A DNA stretch of 64,000 nt from Arbacia lixula (lineage: Eukaryota; Echinodermata; Echinoidea; Arbacioida; Arbaciidae): assembly GCA_963669155.1 (NCBI GenBank), contig OZ022585.1, forward strand, positions 6,295,558 to 6,359,557, given 5' to 3'. A program made the translations under genes and the position numbers. Positions 23,247-64,000 of this stretch are shown piece by piece; within the stretch, counting starts at the first letter, position 1, and the number at the start of each line of letters is the position of its first letter. The notes under the pieces were generated by a model. That model had not been told where the DNA came from. It searched no databases and was given only the letters and a program-made list of their open reading frames with translations.

Positions 23247-24008
23247 GAATTCATTACCAACAACAACAGAGGGTTTCTTTTTTTCAACAAGTCAAACACG
23301 AAGACAAATGCACTAATTCGGTTGACTGTGTTGTCTAGAGTGTTAATTTGTGTTGGGCCTGTTGTGGCTCTGCATTCTGCATTCTGCAATGTCAATGACA
23401 AACTTAAATTACAGAATTGAAACTTTCAGTCATACAATACATTTACATGTAATTGTCATATCCTCAAAGGTTCACCTCAAAGTTAAAGTTCAAGACGAAC
23501 CGACTCAATGAAATGCAAATGGAATGCAAAAGAACTGTTATTCAATCAAATTCATTGTTTTTCAAACGTCAAACTCAAGGTTTCTACATCACAAATCAAA
23601 GTTCAATACCTTGTTTGCTTTCAAGCAGATATGCTTGGAAATCTGATTTATGTCTAAAATTGAATTAATTACCCACAACAGCACAGGATTTTTTTTTTCA
23701 ACAAGTCAAACACAAAGGAAAAACTTTAATAATTGCACAATCTAAACTTTCGGTCATACATTTACATGTATTGGTCATTCCTCAGTCACTCATTCATCCT
23801 TTCAAAGTTAAGTTCAAGACGAACCGACTCGATTAAATGGCATGCAAAATGTTTCTCGAAGTCGAACGTCACTCAACTCCTTATGTTATTGCTATCGTGT
23901 TAAAACGTTCAGTTATGTATACCTACATCACAATTCAAAGTTCAAAATACAATATCTTATCTGCTTACCGGCAGATATGCTTGGAAATCCGATGTATGTC
24001 TACAAAAT
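23247..24008 (+). repeat. Tandem duplication between ARL6 and TFB1M
   Basis: Copy 1 (23247-23661) and copy 2 (23662-24008) share TTTCAACAAGTCAAACAC, TACATTTACATGTA, AGTTCAAGACGAACCGACTC and AGATATGCTTGGAAATC in the same order. Clearly diverged. It fills a third of the possible shared promoter region. Confidence 0.8.
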
Positions 24009-24638
24009 CAGAGAAAAACAAGACAATCCCAGCTTCCTCTTTCAAAGGAGACTCACATACACGAGTTGTTACACCTCGGACTACGGGTTTCTATCGCGTT
24101 CATAGTTACAGGAGTATTTGGCTTTCCTAATTTGTTTAAGTTTGTATGAATGAATAACTGTTATAAGAATATATTCTGTTCTTTTTTATTTTGATAAAAT
24201 ACAATAATACTATTTTTATTATTTTATTGTAATTCAAATACATGATTTGTGAAGAAAAATATTCATTTTAATGTAATTAGAAATCCAACTATACATACTT
24301 ACATTTTCAACTACGGGCACAAATTAGTGGCCAAATTGGGCTATTTTGCTCCCCGATAATGATGTGGGGCACGGGGGGGAAACGTACACCTACGTACATC
24401 TCCCTAATACTCAGAAGTGCTATCCTTATAAACGAGGCCCTTTTCATATATTCATCAGTCCAATAGTCAATACTGATCCTTTCATAATACTGTCCTTTCC
24501 CTTTCTTCCCTTTTTGCAATTTACAAACATCTAAATGAAAAACAATAAGGGAATGGAAAAAGTGCCATGTACGAGGATTGGGCTAATTTGCAGCCCTTAC
24601 CTGTCATGATTTGCAAATCTGGCAGCGCACATGTCTAG

Positions 24639-30101
<5,463 letters not shown>

Positions 30102-31009
30102 ACGTAGATGCGACAAGCCTAGATGGGCAGAATCCAGAGTTTATTGTGGTGTGTATTGAAACTCACAAGGCTGCAGAAAGTTGGTCTTGAGGGTGAATGT
30201 ACATCTGGCATCTCCTACTAGAAGGATAGGTGAATATAGGTGCATCACACCTTGAGGGGTGGACTCGAGGGTTATTCTGTTGTGTATCGAAACCAACAGG
30301 GCTGCAAACAATGTGCCTGTAGTATGAATGTTTACCTGGCATCTTCCACTATAGGCATGGGTGAACATAGGTGCATCAAGCCTTGAGGGATTGAATTTAT
30401 ATTGGTATATGTTGAATCTCATTGGGCTGCAGAAAATTGGTCTGAAGGATGAATGTATACACATGTACCTGGCATCTTCCACTACAACTAGACATTAATG
30501 TTAGGGAATCAAGCCTCTAGGGGCAGAATCTAGAGTTTATTGTGGTGCGTATTGAAACTCAGCTGGAGAAAATGGGTCTGTAATATGAATGTACATGTAT
30601 GTTTTCTTCTACACCTAAAGGTGGCCAGATTCAAAGGTCGCATTGATGTGTATTGAAACTCACAATGATCCAGACAATTGGTCTGGAGGATGAATTTATA
30701 ACTGGCATCTTCCGCCATAGCTTTAGGTGACTGAAGGGGCGTGAAGCTACAAAGGGTCAGAATTAAAGTTTATATTGGTGTGTATTCAGTCTCCAATTCT
30801 GCAGACTTAATTGTGACATAGTCTCGCAACCTGTGACAAGTGGCATTGTTACATTGATTGCAAAGTTGCGATCTGTTGCAGTTTTTCATATCACGTTACA
30901 CCACCACATTGTTTCTTTTTGTGATGACTGATGTAATTCCAATCAATATCCATGACAATGTCAATCGATTCTTATAAAAATCCCTTTGTGATAGAGCTTT
31001 CCAATTGAA

Positions 31010-32130
31010 GCTATTTACTAAATTCCTGAAAGGTCAGAGGTCAAAGTTCAATGAAATTTGTGAAAATTTGCCAGAAATTGTCCTTTTTCACAATAAATCC
31101 AAATCCAAGGATGCAATTCTCATTAAACAAGGTACAAAGATAGATCACTACTTGGGGATAGACTGGTGACATTTTTGGTAAAATTCCTGAAAGTCCAGAG
31201 GTCAAAGGTCAATAAACTTTGCCAAAATTGGCTAGAAATTGCCCCAAACTTTTTCTAAATTTTTCACAATAAATCCAAATCCAATGGTGCAATTCCAACC
31301 AAACATAGTGAAACGATGGAACACTACTTGGGGGTAGACTGGTGACACCGTTGGTGAAATTGCAGGAAGGTCAAAGGTCAGAGGTCAATGAACTTTGCAA
31401 AAATGGATATTTTTCACAATAAACCCAAATCCAAATCCAATGGCGCAATTCTAACCAAACATGATGTATCACTTCATGGAGGTAGACTGGTGAAAGTTTA
31501 GTTAAAACTCCTGAGAGTTCAAAGGTCAAAGGTCAATGAACTTTGCCAAAAATTAGCTAAAAATTGCCCCCAAAGTGATGATTTTCAAAATAATTATATC
31601 CAAATTCAATGGAGCAATGCCAACCAAACACGGTGCAAAGATGGATCACTACTAGACTGATGACATTTTTGGTGCAATTTCTCAAAGGTCAGGGATCAAA
31701 GGTCAATGAATTTTGCCAAAATTGGCAAAAAATTGCCACCAAATAGATATTTTTCACATTGAATCCAAAACTAATAATTGAATTCAAACCAAACCTAGTA
31801 CAGAGATGTATCAATTCATGGAGGTAGACTGGTGAAGTTTGGGGAAAATTCCTGAAAGGTCAATGAACTTCACCGAAAATTGGCTAATTTTAAACAAACT
31901 TGATACAAGGGTGGATTTAGACAGACTGGTTAGATTGTAAGTCAAAGAAGTAAGAGGTCAAAAGTCAATAAACATTGCCATACTTGGCTAAACTTGAAAA
32001 AACATAATGTGATATTTTCATTTCACATAGGAGCAATTGGTACATTGCCCACCAAACATACACATTTTCTGAGATTAGCAAAGAGGCGGAGGCATATTTA
32101 TTGACTGTGTGGCAGTCGAATTGCTGTAGC
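31010..32130 (+). repeat. Degenerate ~165-bp tandem array with AGGTCA motifs
   Basis: Units starting near 31024, 31185, 31356, 31510, 31677 and 31850 share CCTGAAAGGTCAGAGGTCAA, AATGAACTTTGCC, TTTTTCACAATAAATCCAAA and GGTAGACTGGTGA. They end in GGCATATTTATTGACTGTGT near 32090. Non-coding. Confidence 0.8.
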
Positions 32131-32460
32131 CCCTGTATAAGATATTGTTTAACCCTTTGACTTCCCTGCTTAAATGTGGTATTCAGGGTGACTTTTCTCT
32201 TGTAAGGCATTGTTTAACCATTTGACTGCATTGATACATGTAGTACATTGTTTAGCTCTGTTATTCATGGTGACTTTTCTCTGTATAAGACATTGTTTCA
32301 CAGTTTGACTGTGCTGCTTAGCTGTGGTATTCAGGGTGACTTTTCTCTTGTGAGGCCTTTGACTCCATTATTTAGCTGTGGTATTCAGGGTGACTTTCCT
32401 CTTGTAAGACATTGTTTAACCATTTGACTCCACTGTTTAGCTGTGGTATTCAGGGCTATT
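32130..32460 (+). repeat. Degenerate ~65-bp tandem array
   Basis: Five units share GTGGTATTCAGGGTGACTTT, CTCTTGTAAGACATTG and TTTAACCATTTGACT. It sits between two copies of the sequence ending in GTGTGGCAGTCGAATTGCT. Confidence 0.8.
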
Positions 32461-32469
32461 TTACATAAG

Positions 32470-32840
32470 TCTCAAAAATTGCCCAAAATGGGCCTTTTTC
32501 ACAATAAATCAAAATCCAAGGATGGAAGATCAGAGGTCACAGTTCAAAGAACTTTGCAAAAATTTGCTAAAAAGTCCCCCAAAATTGATATTTTTCAGCC
32601 CAAATGAAAAATTGATATTTTTCAGCCCAAATCCAATGGTGGGGCTCTAACGAAACATGGTACAGAGATGTATTACTGCATGGCTAAACATGGAAAAACA
32701 GAATATATTTTCATTTCCCATAGGAATTCAATGTTACGCTGCCCACCAAACGTACACATTTTCTGAGAATAAATCTAAATCGAGCTAGCAAAGAGGCGAA
32801 GGCATATTTATCGACTGTGTGGCAGTCGAATTGCTCTAGT
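32470..32840 (+). repeat. Second copy of the array end
   Basis: Repeats parts of 31010-32130: TTTTTCACAATAAATC, GATCAGAGGTCACAGTTCAA and ACACATTTTCTGAGA..GGCATATTTATCGACTGTGT. It shows the whole block was duplicated around the 65-bp array. Confidence 0.7.
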
Positions 32841-32999
32841 TCATTGGACTTTCATGTATTTTCTGTACAGTAAGCATTAATTTATACACAGCATTTATTC
32901 ATGTACATCTCATCATATCTCTGTGCAATATCTATTCTTATGACTGCACTTGCACGTGCGCTGTCTATGTTTCAATCATTCAATAAACCAACAAAAAGG

Positions 33000-34384
33000 G
33001 AATATAATTGATCATGTGTTTTATTGCTGTACAACCTTGCTTCCTTGTCGATGAAAATAGACTAGACTTATGGCGTGTGATATGATCAGTGTCCGTGCAA
33101 AACGATCTTATACACACATACACACACATAACACTACACACCCATAAACCCTAAATTGGTGACCCAGACGTGATTACCCAGAAACGCTAAAACAAGCACC
33201 CCCCCCCCCCCCCCCCCATTCCCCCTCGGGTCGCCCCATTGCCTCAAAATTTTGCACAAGGGTCAAGAATTATGTGAAAAATACAAACATGTAAAGCTAG
33301 ATTTACAAAAAATCTGTTTATTTTTTTATTACTTAATTTATGCTAATTTACGCTAATTTATGCGAGAAATCATAGATTTTGATATTTTGGTACAAATGTC
33401 TTACATAATTCCTCATCAATTCCTGAAAGAAAAAGATAATTTATAATAATTATTAATTATGTATTTTTTGTTTTTCAATTTCTTTATGTTTTTCTTTGTT
33501 TTTCGTCAATTGATTTTTTGCTATGTGGGTGTGGGTGCAGTGTGAATGTGTGTATGTGTGTGTGTGTGTGTAATAATTCATTGCACTATTTGAAAGAATG
33601 ACACTTGACAGAAAAGTATTTAAATGGAAAAGCTCATGATTTTGTCCATTAGGTCATACACATTCTTATAGAGAAATGGCAAAATTTCAGTGACATGTGT
33701 TTGTATCTGATACCCACACGGTAGGTCCGATCGCCATAAATTTGATATCAAAACGTGCGGGAAGGATCAGAGAAAAAAAAAATCATGAAATTTCATTCCG
33801 AAATATTGAGGCGTTCGGAAGAAACGACAAAAATTTGTGCCCCCCTCCCCGGGAGTATTAGGGTTAACGCACTCGGTCATTATAAGGCAAAAGAACGTAA
33901 CGCGAAATATCATATTCTGAGAAAAACGAGATTGAAAGTTTAATCTTTTAACGAAAGTGGATTTCCCGTAGGGAACGTTAACTTTTGAGCACATAGACCT
34001 ACAGCAGAAAGGGCCGACACAAAACGAGAGAAGGAGAAACAAACAAGAGGGGGAGAACTATAGAGCGAAAGAAGCGAGATTGGGGAGGGAGGGGTGCAAG
34101 GCGGAGAAAGTGACGTATATACAGCGTTGAAAATAGAGAATAGGTCGGGATGGTTTAAATATACATGATACTTTGCAGACTGCATTCATCAGTATAAAGT
34201 ACTCACTACGAAAGGGAGATGCACTAAACAAGATGAACTTCGCTATCAGAAATAAATGTATTATCGGTGAATTTATATGTTTTCTATTTTTTGTTTTGCT
34301 ATGCAGCTTCAATGTGTCGTACGTTATACTAAACCGCACGCATTGGAATAATTCCATTAGTCTGAAAAACGATTTTATCATTTG
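33000..34384. other. Intergenic DNA
   Basis: Apart from poly(C) at 33198-33217 and a short GT run near 33550, nothing is recognised. AATAAA at about 32979 could serve TFB1M but lies within repeated DNA. Confidence 0.4.
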
Positions 34385-34602
34385 AGTGAAAGGGCTTAAT
34401 TTCTGGGGTAATTTCAATTTACAAAGAAATAGGTATACACCCAGCAAGGATAGCGTGTTCCATCCTGTAAATGAATTGAAAACAAGTTAGACAAAAATCT
34501 TGGAACCAGGCGGGATTTTGAACCTGCAATCTACTGCTTACCGCACACTTAACCACGCAAGCTATTTCTAGTTCACGGGTCAAGACACGACAACATGGAA
34601 AC
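34385..34602 (-). mobile_element. tRNA-derived SINE, copy 1
   Basis: On the minus strand a tRNA-like head (A-box-like TGGTTAAGTGTG, B-box-like GGTTCAAAATCC) is followed by a shared body ending near AAAGCCCTTTCACT. The same sequence occurs at 35394-35602, and the body alone occurs near 18306-18500. Confidence 0.65.
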
Positions 34603-35393
34603 AGGGATGTGTTATGGAAGGATATGAAACAACATTCTTTCTTTGAGCCCATGCGTGTGACCGCCGAAAAATTATATTGTCTCAGCATGTGCTTTTCACG
34701 TATTTTAACTATAGCGAACAGGATTGCCTAGCAACGGTTTCTCAGAGAGAACAAAAGAAATGTCTTATTTCGCTTGTCCACTTCTGTTGAATTGCGTCAA
34801 TACTTTTGTGAGGAAAAGACATATCAGCGAACAAAAATAAACAGTTTTTTTTGGTAAAATATCTCAACTGCACGCAAATTCACGCAAACTCTATTATGAA
34901 AATAAACAGCTTAATATATAATTTTAATAATGATTGAATCCGACATTTCCGGAAATCTCCGGAAGAAGAAATTAGTTAATTATGTAAGTAAGAATATTAT
35001 CCTATATGCATCATTCAACAATTATTTAGAAGAAAAACGAATACAGGATCTTTAGTGGTGTTGCCCTTATAACTTTCTTGAAAATTACACCAAAAGAAAT
35101 GTGATAAGAAACACAGCTTCGAGGGAATTAAAGATATTGCTTTCCAAGTTGACGGCAGCAAAATGACGGTGCGGCGCATGGGACATCAAAGCATTGCAGT
35201 GATTGTGGAATGCTTTTGACATTCATTAGCACGCTATAGTATCCATACAGATGTTTGAATATATTATGCTCGAGTTGTCCCTCCTTCCTAACCCATCCCT
35301 GATGGAAACAAATACCGAAAGAGTCTCATTTCATCTGACTCATTAATATTCATGAGTAGTCCGCCGTACAGAGGGAGAATTCGGCTTGATTTT

Positions 35394-35602
35394 AGTGAAA
35401 GGGCTTTCTGGGGTCATTTCAATTTACAAAGAAATTTTAGGCATACACCCAGTAGTAAGGATAGAGTGCTCCATCCTGTAAATGAATGAAAAACAAGTCA
35501 GACAAAAATCTTGGTACCAGACGGGATTTGAACCTGCAATTTACTGCTTACCGGGCAGCGACTTAACCACACAAGCTATTCAAGACACGACAACATGGAA
35601 AC
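35394..35602 (-). mobile_element. tRNA-derived SINE, copy 2
   Basis: The minus strand reads TGGTTAAGTCG (A box) and GGTTCAAATCC (perfect B box) about 40 nt apart, then the same body as copy 1. The tRNA-like part could still fold. It is flanked by 67-bp direct repeats at 35302-35368 and 35595-35661, much longer than a normal SINE target duplication. Confidence 0.7.
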
Positions 35603-35662
35603 AAATACCGAAATAGTCTCATTTCATCTGACTCATTAATATTCATGAGTAGTCCGCCGTAG

Positions 35663-35911
35663 TGGCCCATAGTCGCCAACATCTACATGGAGGAATTTGA
35701 GACAGCAGCACTTCAATATTGTCGACTCTCTCCAAAAAAAAAATCATGGGTTAGATATCTTGTTGATATTTTCGTCGTGTGGCAGCACAGCAGAACTGAT
35801 CTCCAGGAATTTCTTTACCATCTTAATCACAGGCATCCAAGCATAATAATTGTTTTTCAAATCCTCGGCCTCCAACACGGGATGCACTGCAGTGTTTTCC
35901 GTACACGATGA
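35663..35911 (+). pseudogene. Penelope-like retroelement reverse transcriptase fragment
   Basis: A short frame reads WPIVANIYMEEFETAAL, then WVRYLVDIFVVWQHSRTDLQ and FLYHLNHRHPSI, matching Penelope-like RT (SPIIANIYMEEFE, then RYVDDTFVVW). The catalytic YVDD box is YLVD, so one metal-binding Asp is lost. Only about 80 codons survive, without a GIY-YIG part. A dead, 5'- and 3'-truncated copy. Confidence 0.75.
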
Positions 35912-35929
35912 CATGGTCATGCAGGCAAC

Positions 35930-37600
35930 TAAAACTGCCGCTCTTTAGCAGTATTTTGTATCAACCAAATAAAAATGTAACGGGTTCGTGCCTGTATTGC
36001 ATTAATTTATATAGTAAAATCAATACAATATCCTTTTCATTTGAATACAGGAAAAAGAGAGAAATAACTAGAATACACTAAAATGTAAATATATTTACTT
36101 ATTCAAACACAGTAGGCCTAGGCATATGTACTTGGACATTTTCAACAATATTTAACATAATGTGTGGGCCTACATTTTAGTAGGACAATTGTAAAAAAGA
36201 AAAGAATTTTAAGTCCTCCCTTGAAATAACGAAATTTTCTATGGCCCCCCTTTTCTCTATTATCCCTTTATAAACACCCTCCCCCCCCCTCTCTCTCTCT
36301 CTCTCTCCGTCTATACTTTTACACCGTTTCCCTTCTTTTACAGGTGTGCCATTCTTTGAACATGAACAAAGACAGATTTTTTTTTTTTTAAATCGTATTT
36401 GATTGGGGAGGGGGGGGGGGGGGGGCGCTGGGCTGGGCTGGGCTGGGCTATAAAGGGTAATTGTTGGTGTTAAAATTGCATGAGTCGTACCAGAAAAAAA
36501 AAACACAATTGTAAACGAAATATCTTTTGTAATAACTAGGTTCTGAATTTTCTACATCAGATCAAATCCACTTTTCCAAGTATACATTTTTTTTTTAATG
36601 TAATGTATACAAATGTTTTGCATGCCTTTTAAACAACGAGCCGGTCAAACTAGCAACACGTATACACTATGTTAAGAAATTATTTCACTTTCACCCATGG
36701 GACCTTGAGGGGAAAGTTATGAATACATTATGAAAATGGCTTAAAAGTTAATCTAAAATCAATCAAGGAATTGAATGTACAATATTTCGTTTTAAACACA
36801 TAATTTTTTTTTTGTTTTATTTCTTCTTGTACATACATGTAGGCCTAGACATCAAATCTGATACTGTGAAATTTATCTAATTCGTAGTCTATGTGGTTGT
36901 CAGTTGTTCTGGAAGGTGGAACAGAAAAAGAAACTCTGGTAATTAAAAGAACCCTTTTTTCGGGATTATGCTTGTATGAAGTATTCCTAGCACAGTAATA
37001 ATGTCCAACTACGTCTTAGATGCTATTCTGATTGAAGAGCGCCATCTGCAGGATCATCAATAACAGTTTATTCACTTTCCGTGAACAAGAAGAGTGGAGA
37101 AAACACTCTTCCATCTGGAATCTATCTTATGTAATTTTCGACAAGCTCCGTATTTCTGAAAATTCAGTCATGTTGTGGCATGACTGCTGATATTCTGCGG
37201 GTAAGTCTATTTGTATTATTTCATTCTAGGCTGTATTTTCACGAGATACTATCTCCAGATTGTACATCAATTACTAGTAGGCTGCTGCGACTGTGTTCGT
37301 GACTTGTGAGTGTGTGAGTGTGAAGCCACTGAAGGTAAGTATTGTTTGTTTTGACTGTGGGTCGTACGTCCGCCCAGGCCCGTCGCTCCCCGCACTGACC
37401 CGTGCGGGTGTGGGCTTCCCTGGGCCTGGCTGGCTTTGGGTTTGGCACTCGAGGTCGAGTACTGTGCTGGTCAGCCTGGTGCATATGCATGGGTGCAGGT
37501 CAGGGAAGAGGAATATTTGACAGGGAGAAATTTCCATCATCAGCTCACTTACTTTCCTCAATACCACTCCAGGAAAAACTCAAGAGCCTATAATTTGTAT
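35930..37600. other. Region upstream of VPS13
   Basis: No coding exon. GTAAGT sites near 37201 (after TCTGCGG) and 37334 (after CTGAAG) could be donors of non-coding first exons of VPS13; unproven. A G run and (GGGCT)n stand at 36407-36448. Confidence 0.35.
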
Positions 37601-37629
37601 TTATAATCATACATTAAAATATCCAGCAG

Positions 37630-39485
37630 CAGCATTAGACAGGAATAACCGTCTCATTCGGGGCATTCTGTAATTGAAATGACATTTTTGGACTTACCCC
37701 CGAATAGAGGCGGTATATATGCACACCACACGCGCATTGGCGATCTTCTACACCGTAAAAGTTTAATGCTTGAGTATAAAGTTACCGGAATAGTGGAAAG
37801 TCTATGGGAAAACTTACTGCGACCAGCCCGCTCACGCAGTGAGCGGGCTGCGTTGCACCGAGCATTGGTGCAAGGTAGTCGAGATAAGCAGTGATGATTT
37901 TGGAAAATATCATCAATTATATTGCGCAGAACTTAAAGCTATTGTACACACTTACGGAGAATACTTACATGAATACTTCCGTAGTTGCTTTGAAGATGAA
38001 TTTAGTCCATTTTTTTTTTTTTTTCTTGAAAACGTACCATCGTACGGCGGTCGGAATTAATGCAGCTGGGAAACATGTATCTGAAGATTGCCGACTTTTT
38101 GAAGTTTACGCGCATGCGTCAGTTCTCTATACGATTCGTGTGTGTTACGTTTTCAACAACAATCCATTACCGTAGCACTCTTTTCACATCGTTGTTTTTT
38201 CTTTTTTCATTATTATTGGAACAGATTTTATATTCCAATTTTTATTTCATTATATTTAAAATTTTATTTTGGAGCATTTATTATATTTTGCATATTTATG
38301 TTTGTCCGTAATTTTTTGTTTTGTTTTGTTTTTAAGCGCCACATTTTTCAACCCAATAACGCCATCCCGCTAAGCTAGATTTCAGTGATGGCGCAGTGGT
38401 GCACGGTATTAGGAAAGTTGGAAGATTCGGAACTATTTCTCTTACAAAATCCTTGATCCGCCACTGAAGTTTATAACATAGAATTTAATCATATTTTGGT
38501 CACTTTAAATGACACAATTAATGAAAATCAGGTTGATAATTTGCACAATCAAAACAATAAAAAATCACTTTTCTCATGCATATTCATCAATAGCGCTAAA
38601 TACGGTCATCAGAGCGAAAGCGTCATCATCATGAATATTATTTTGCGCATGCCTACGAAGTTATTAAACAGCCAAGATGGCAGTCTGGAAGGGACTTCGT
38701 TTTGTTAGACCATGATTAGACAGACACATGAAGGGGAAATTGGTAACGTTACTCAATATTTTCCATCATTTTCTAGTTCAGACATATGGAAGTTACATTC
38801 AACCATTCATATAATGTGATAAATATACTTGAAATGAGTAATTCATCCATGTGCACGGGTCGATTATTCATTAATCGCACCCGACATTCCGGGAAATCGG
38901 GGGCGAGCCCTCAGGACGCTCCCGCGCTGCGCGGGAGCAGTCCCGGGGCTATGGGAAAACATATTTTGAGATTATCATAGCTACTTCGTCTAAAATTTTA
39001 ACATCTTTCAAGCTACCATGCAACAAATCTACTTCAATCAAAATTGGATTTATATTATATATTGATAAATTCTAGAACTAAGATTCCACCAAATGTATAG
39101 AAAGGTGAAAATTCAAGACTTACTTTCTGCCGATCACACGTTTATCCCAGACATTTTCAATCTGCTCGAGTCTGACATAAATTTGACCAATCAGATTGTT
39201 CGACGGGTTGTTAGCTATGAATTTGTATTTAAATGTAAATGTAAATATATAAATGTAATGATTTAATAATTGAAATGTAAATGCAAGTATATAAAATATA
39301 TTTAACTTATTACTTATTACTTATTCATATGAATGAGCATTACCGTTTTCATATTTAAAATAGCGACCCGCATCGATTGCCATACAGTGTACAGGTGCAA
39401 TGTTCAGTCTCTAGATAGGGCATTCAGAGGAGCCAGATGCAATCTCAGTGTATCCAACGCACTACAGAGACTGATTGTTAAGGCT
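37630..39485 (+). repeat. Repeat interrupted by a ~1.7-kb insertion
   Basis: GACAGGAATAACCGTCTCAT (37640) and CAGAGGAGCCAGATGCAATC (39426) are the two halves of a sequence that is continuous, in the opposite orientation, at about 25474-25600. The intervening 37707-39415 is flanked by ATAG. It carries GC hairpins (AGCCCGCTCA/TGAGCGGGCT near 37826; GCTCCCGCG/CGCGGGAGC near 38917) but no recognised coding sequence. Confidence 0.55.
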
Positions 39486-39776
39486 GCTTTGGGAGAAAAA
39501 CAAAATCTCAAAATTTAACTGAGCTACTATTGAATCATGGCAGGTATTTTTTATTTCTTGTGATCAGTGATTTAGACAGGCAGGACCAAAGACAGTGTTT
39601 ATAAATGCAATACGCTGAATCAAGCAGTGTCATGTTAAACTTAATTATTGTAATTTTATGCACATCTCATTAACAGAGCTCACCATCCAGGATTTAAACA
39701 GTAAGCATCCTCACAGAGCCGTGAGCAAGGAGGATTAGAGTTTCCGTGACAACCGAGGGATTACTCTTCAACCATC

Positions 39777-64000
<24,224 letters not shown>

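Overview
The window is a piece of an animal nuclear genome. It has long introns with GT/AG borders, four genes whose exons can be joined in frame, and very dense interspersed and tandem repeats. The gene content (CD73-type 5'-nucleotidase, ARL6/BBS3, TFB1M, VPS13), tRNA-derived SINEs, a Penelope-like reverse transcriptase remnant and many TTAA-flanked foldback elements fit a marine invertebrate. An echinoderm such as a sea urchin is my best guess, but that is inference. There are no bacterial genes, operons, CRISPR arrays or phage.

Layout. (1) 2122-12066, minus strand: a complete 8-exon ecto-5'-nucleotidase (NT5E/CD73) homologue of 586 aa with signal peptide and GPI-type tail. Its fold looks intact, but most catalytic, metal-binding and phosphate-binding positions are substituted, so it is predicted to be a pseudoenzyme. 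(2) 12067-18098: intergenic, with a GC-rich foldback element, a four-fold nuclear-receptor half-site string and several MITEs. (3) 18099-22114, minus strand: a 5-exon ARL6 (BBS3) GTPase of 191 aa with intact nucleotide-binding motifs. (4) 22115-24695: a head-to-head intergenic region, possibly a bidirectional promoter, containing a tandem duplication of about 400 bp. (5) 24696-30101, plus strand: a 7-exon TFB1M (mitochondrial 12S rRNA dimethyladenosine transferase) of 317 aa. Tandem duplications sit at the 3' ends of exons 2, 6 and 7. (6) 30102-39776: intergenic, with several degenerate tandem arrays, two SINE copies, a Penelope-like fragment and an interrupted repeat. (7) 39777 to beyond 64000, plus strand: the first four coding exons of a VPS13A/C-type bridge-like lipid transfer protein. 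Its introns hold a pearl/Helentron-like tandem array, foldback MITEs, a polypurine tract of about 740 bp, a CA tract of about 150 bp and a 50-bp minisatellite.

The four genes are not an operon or a known pathway. ARL6 (cilium/BBSome) and TFB1M (mitoribosome) simply share an intergenic region. The observations most worth following are the apparently dead 5'-nucleotidase, the serial exon-end duplications in TFB1M, and the precisely bounded MITE that carries telomere-like repeats in TFB1M intron 1. Exon borders were worked out by hand from splice sites, reading phase and family knowledge; no alignment was run.
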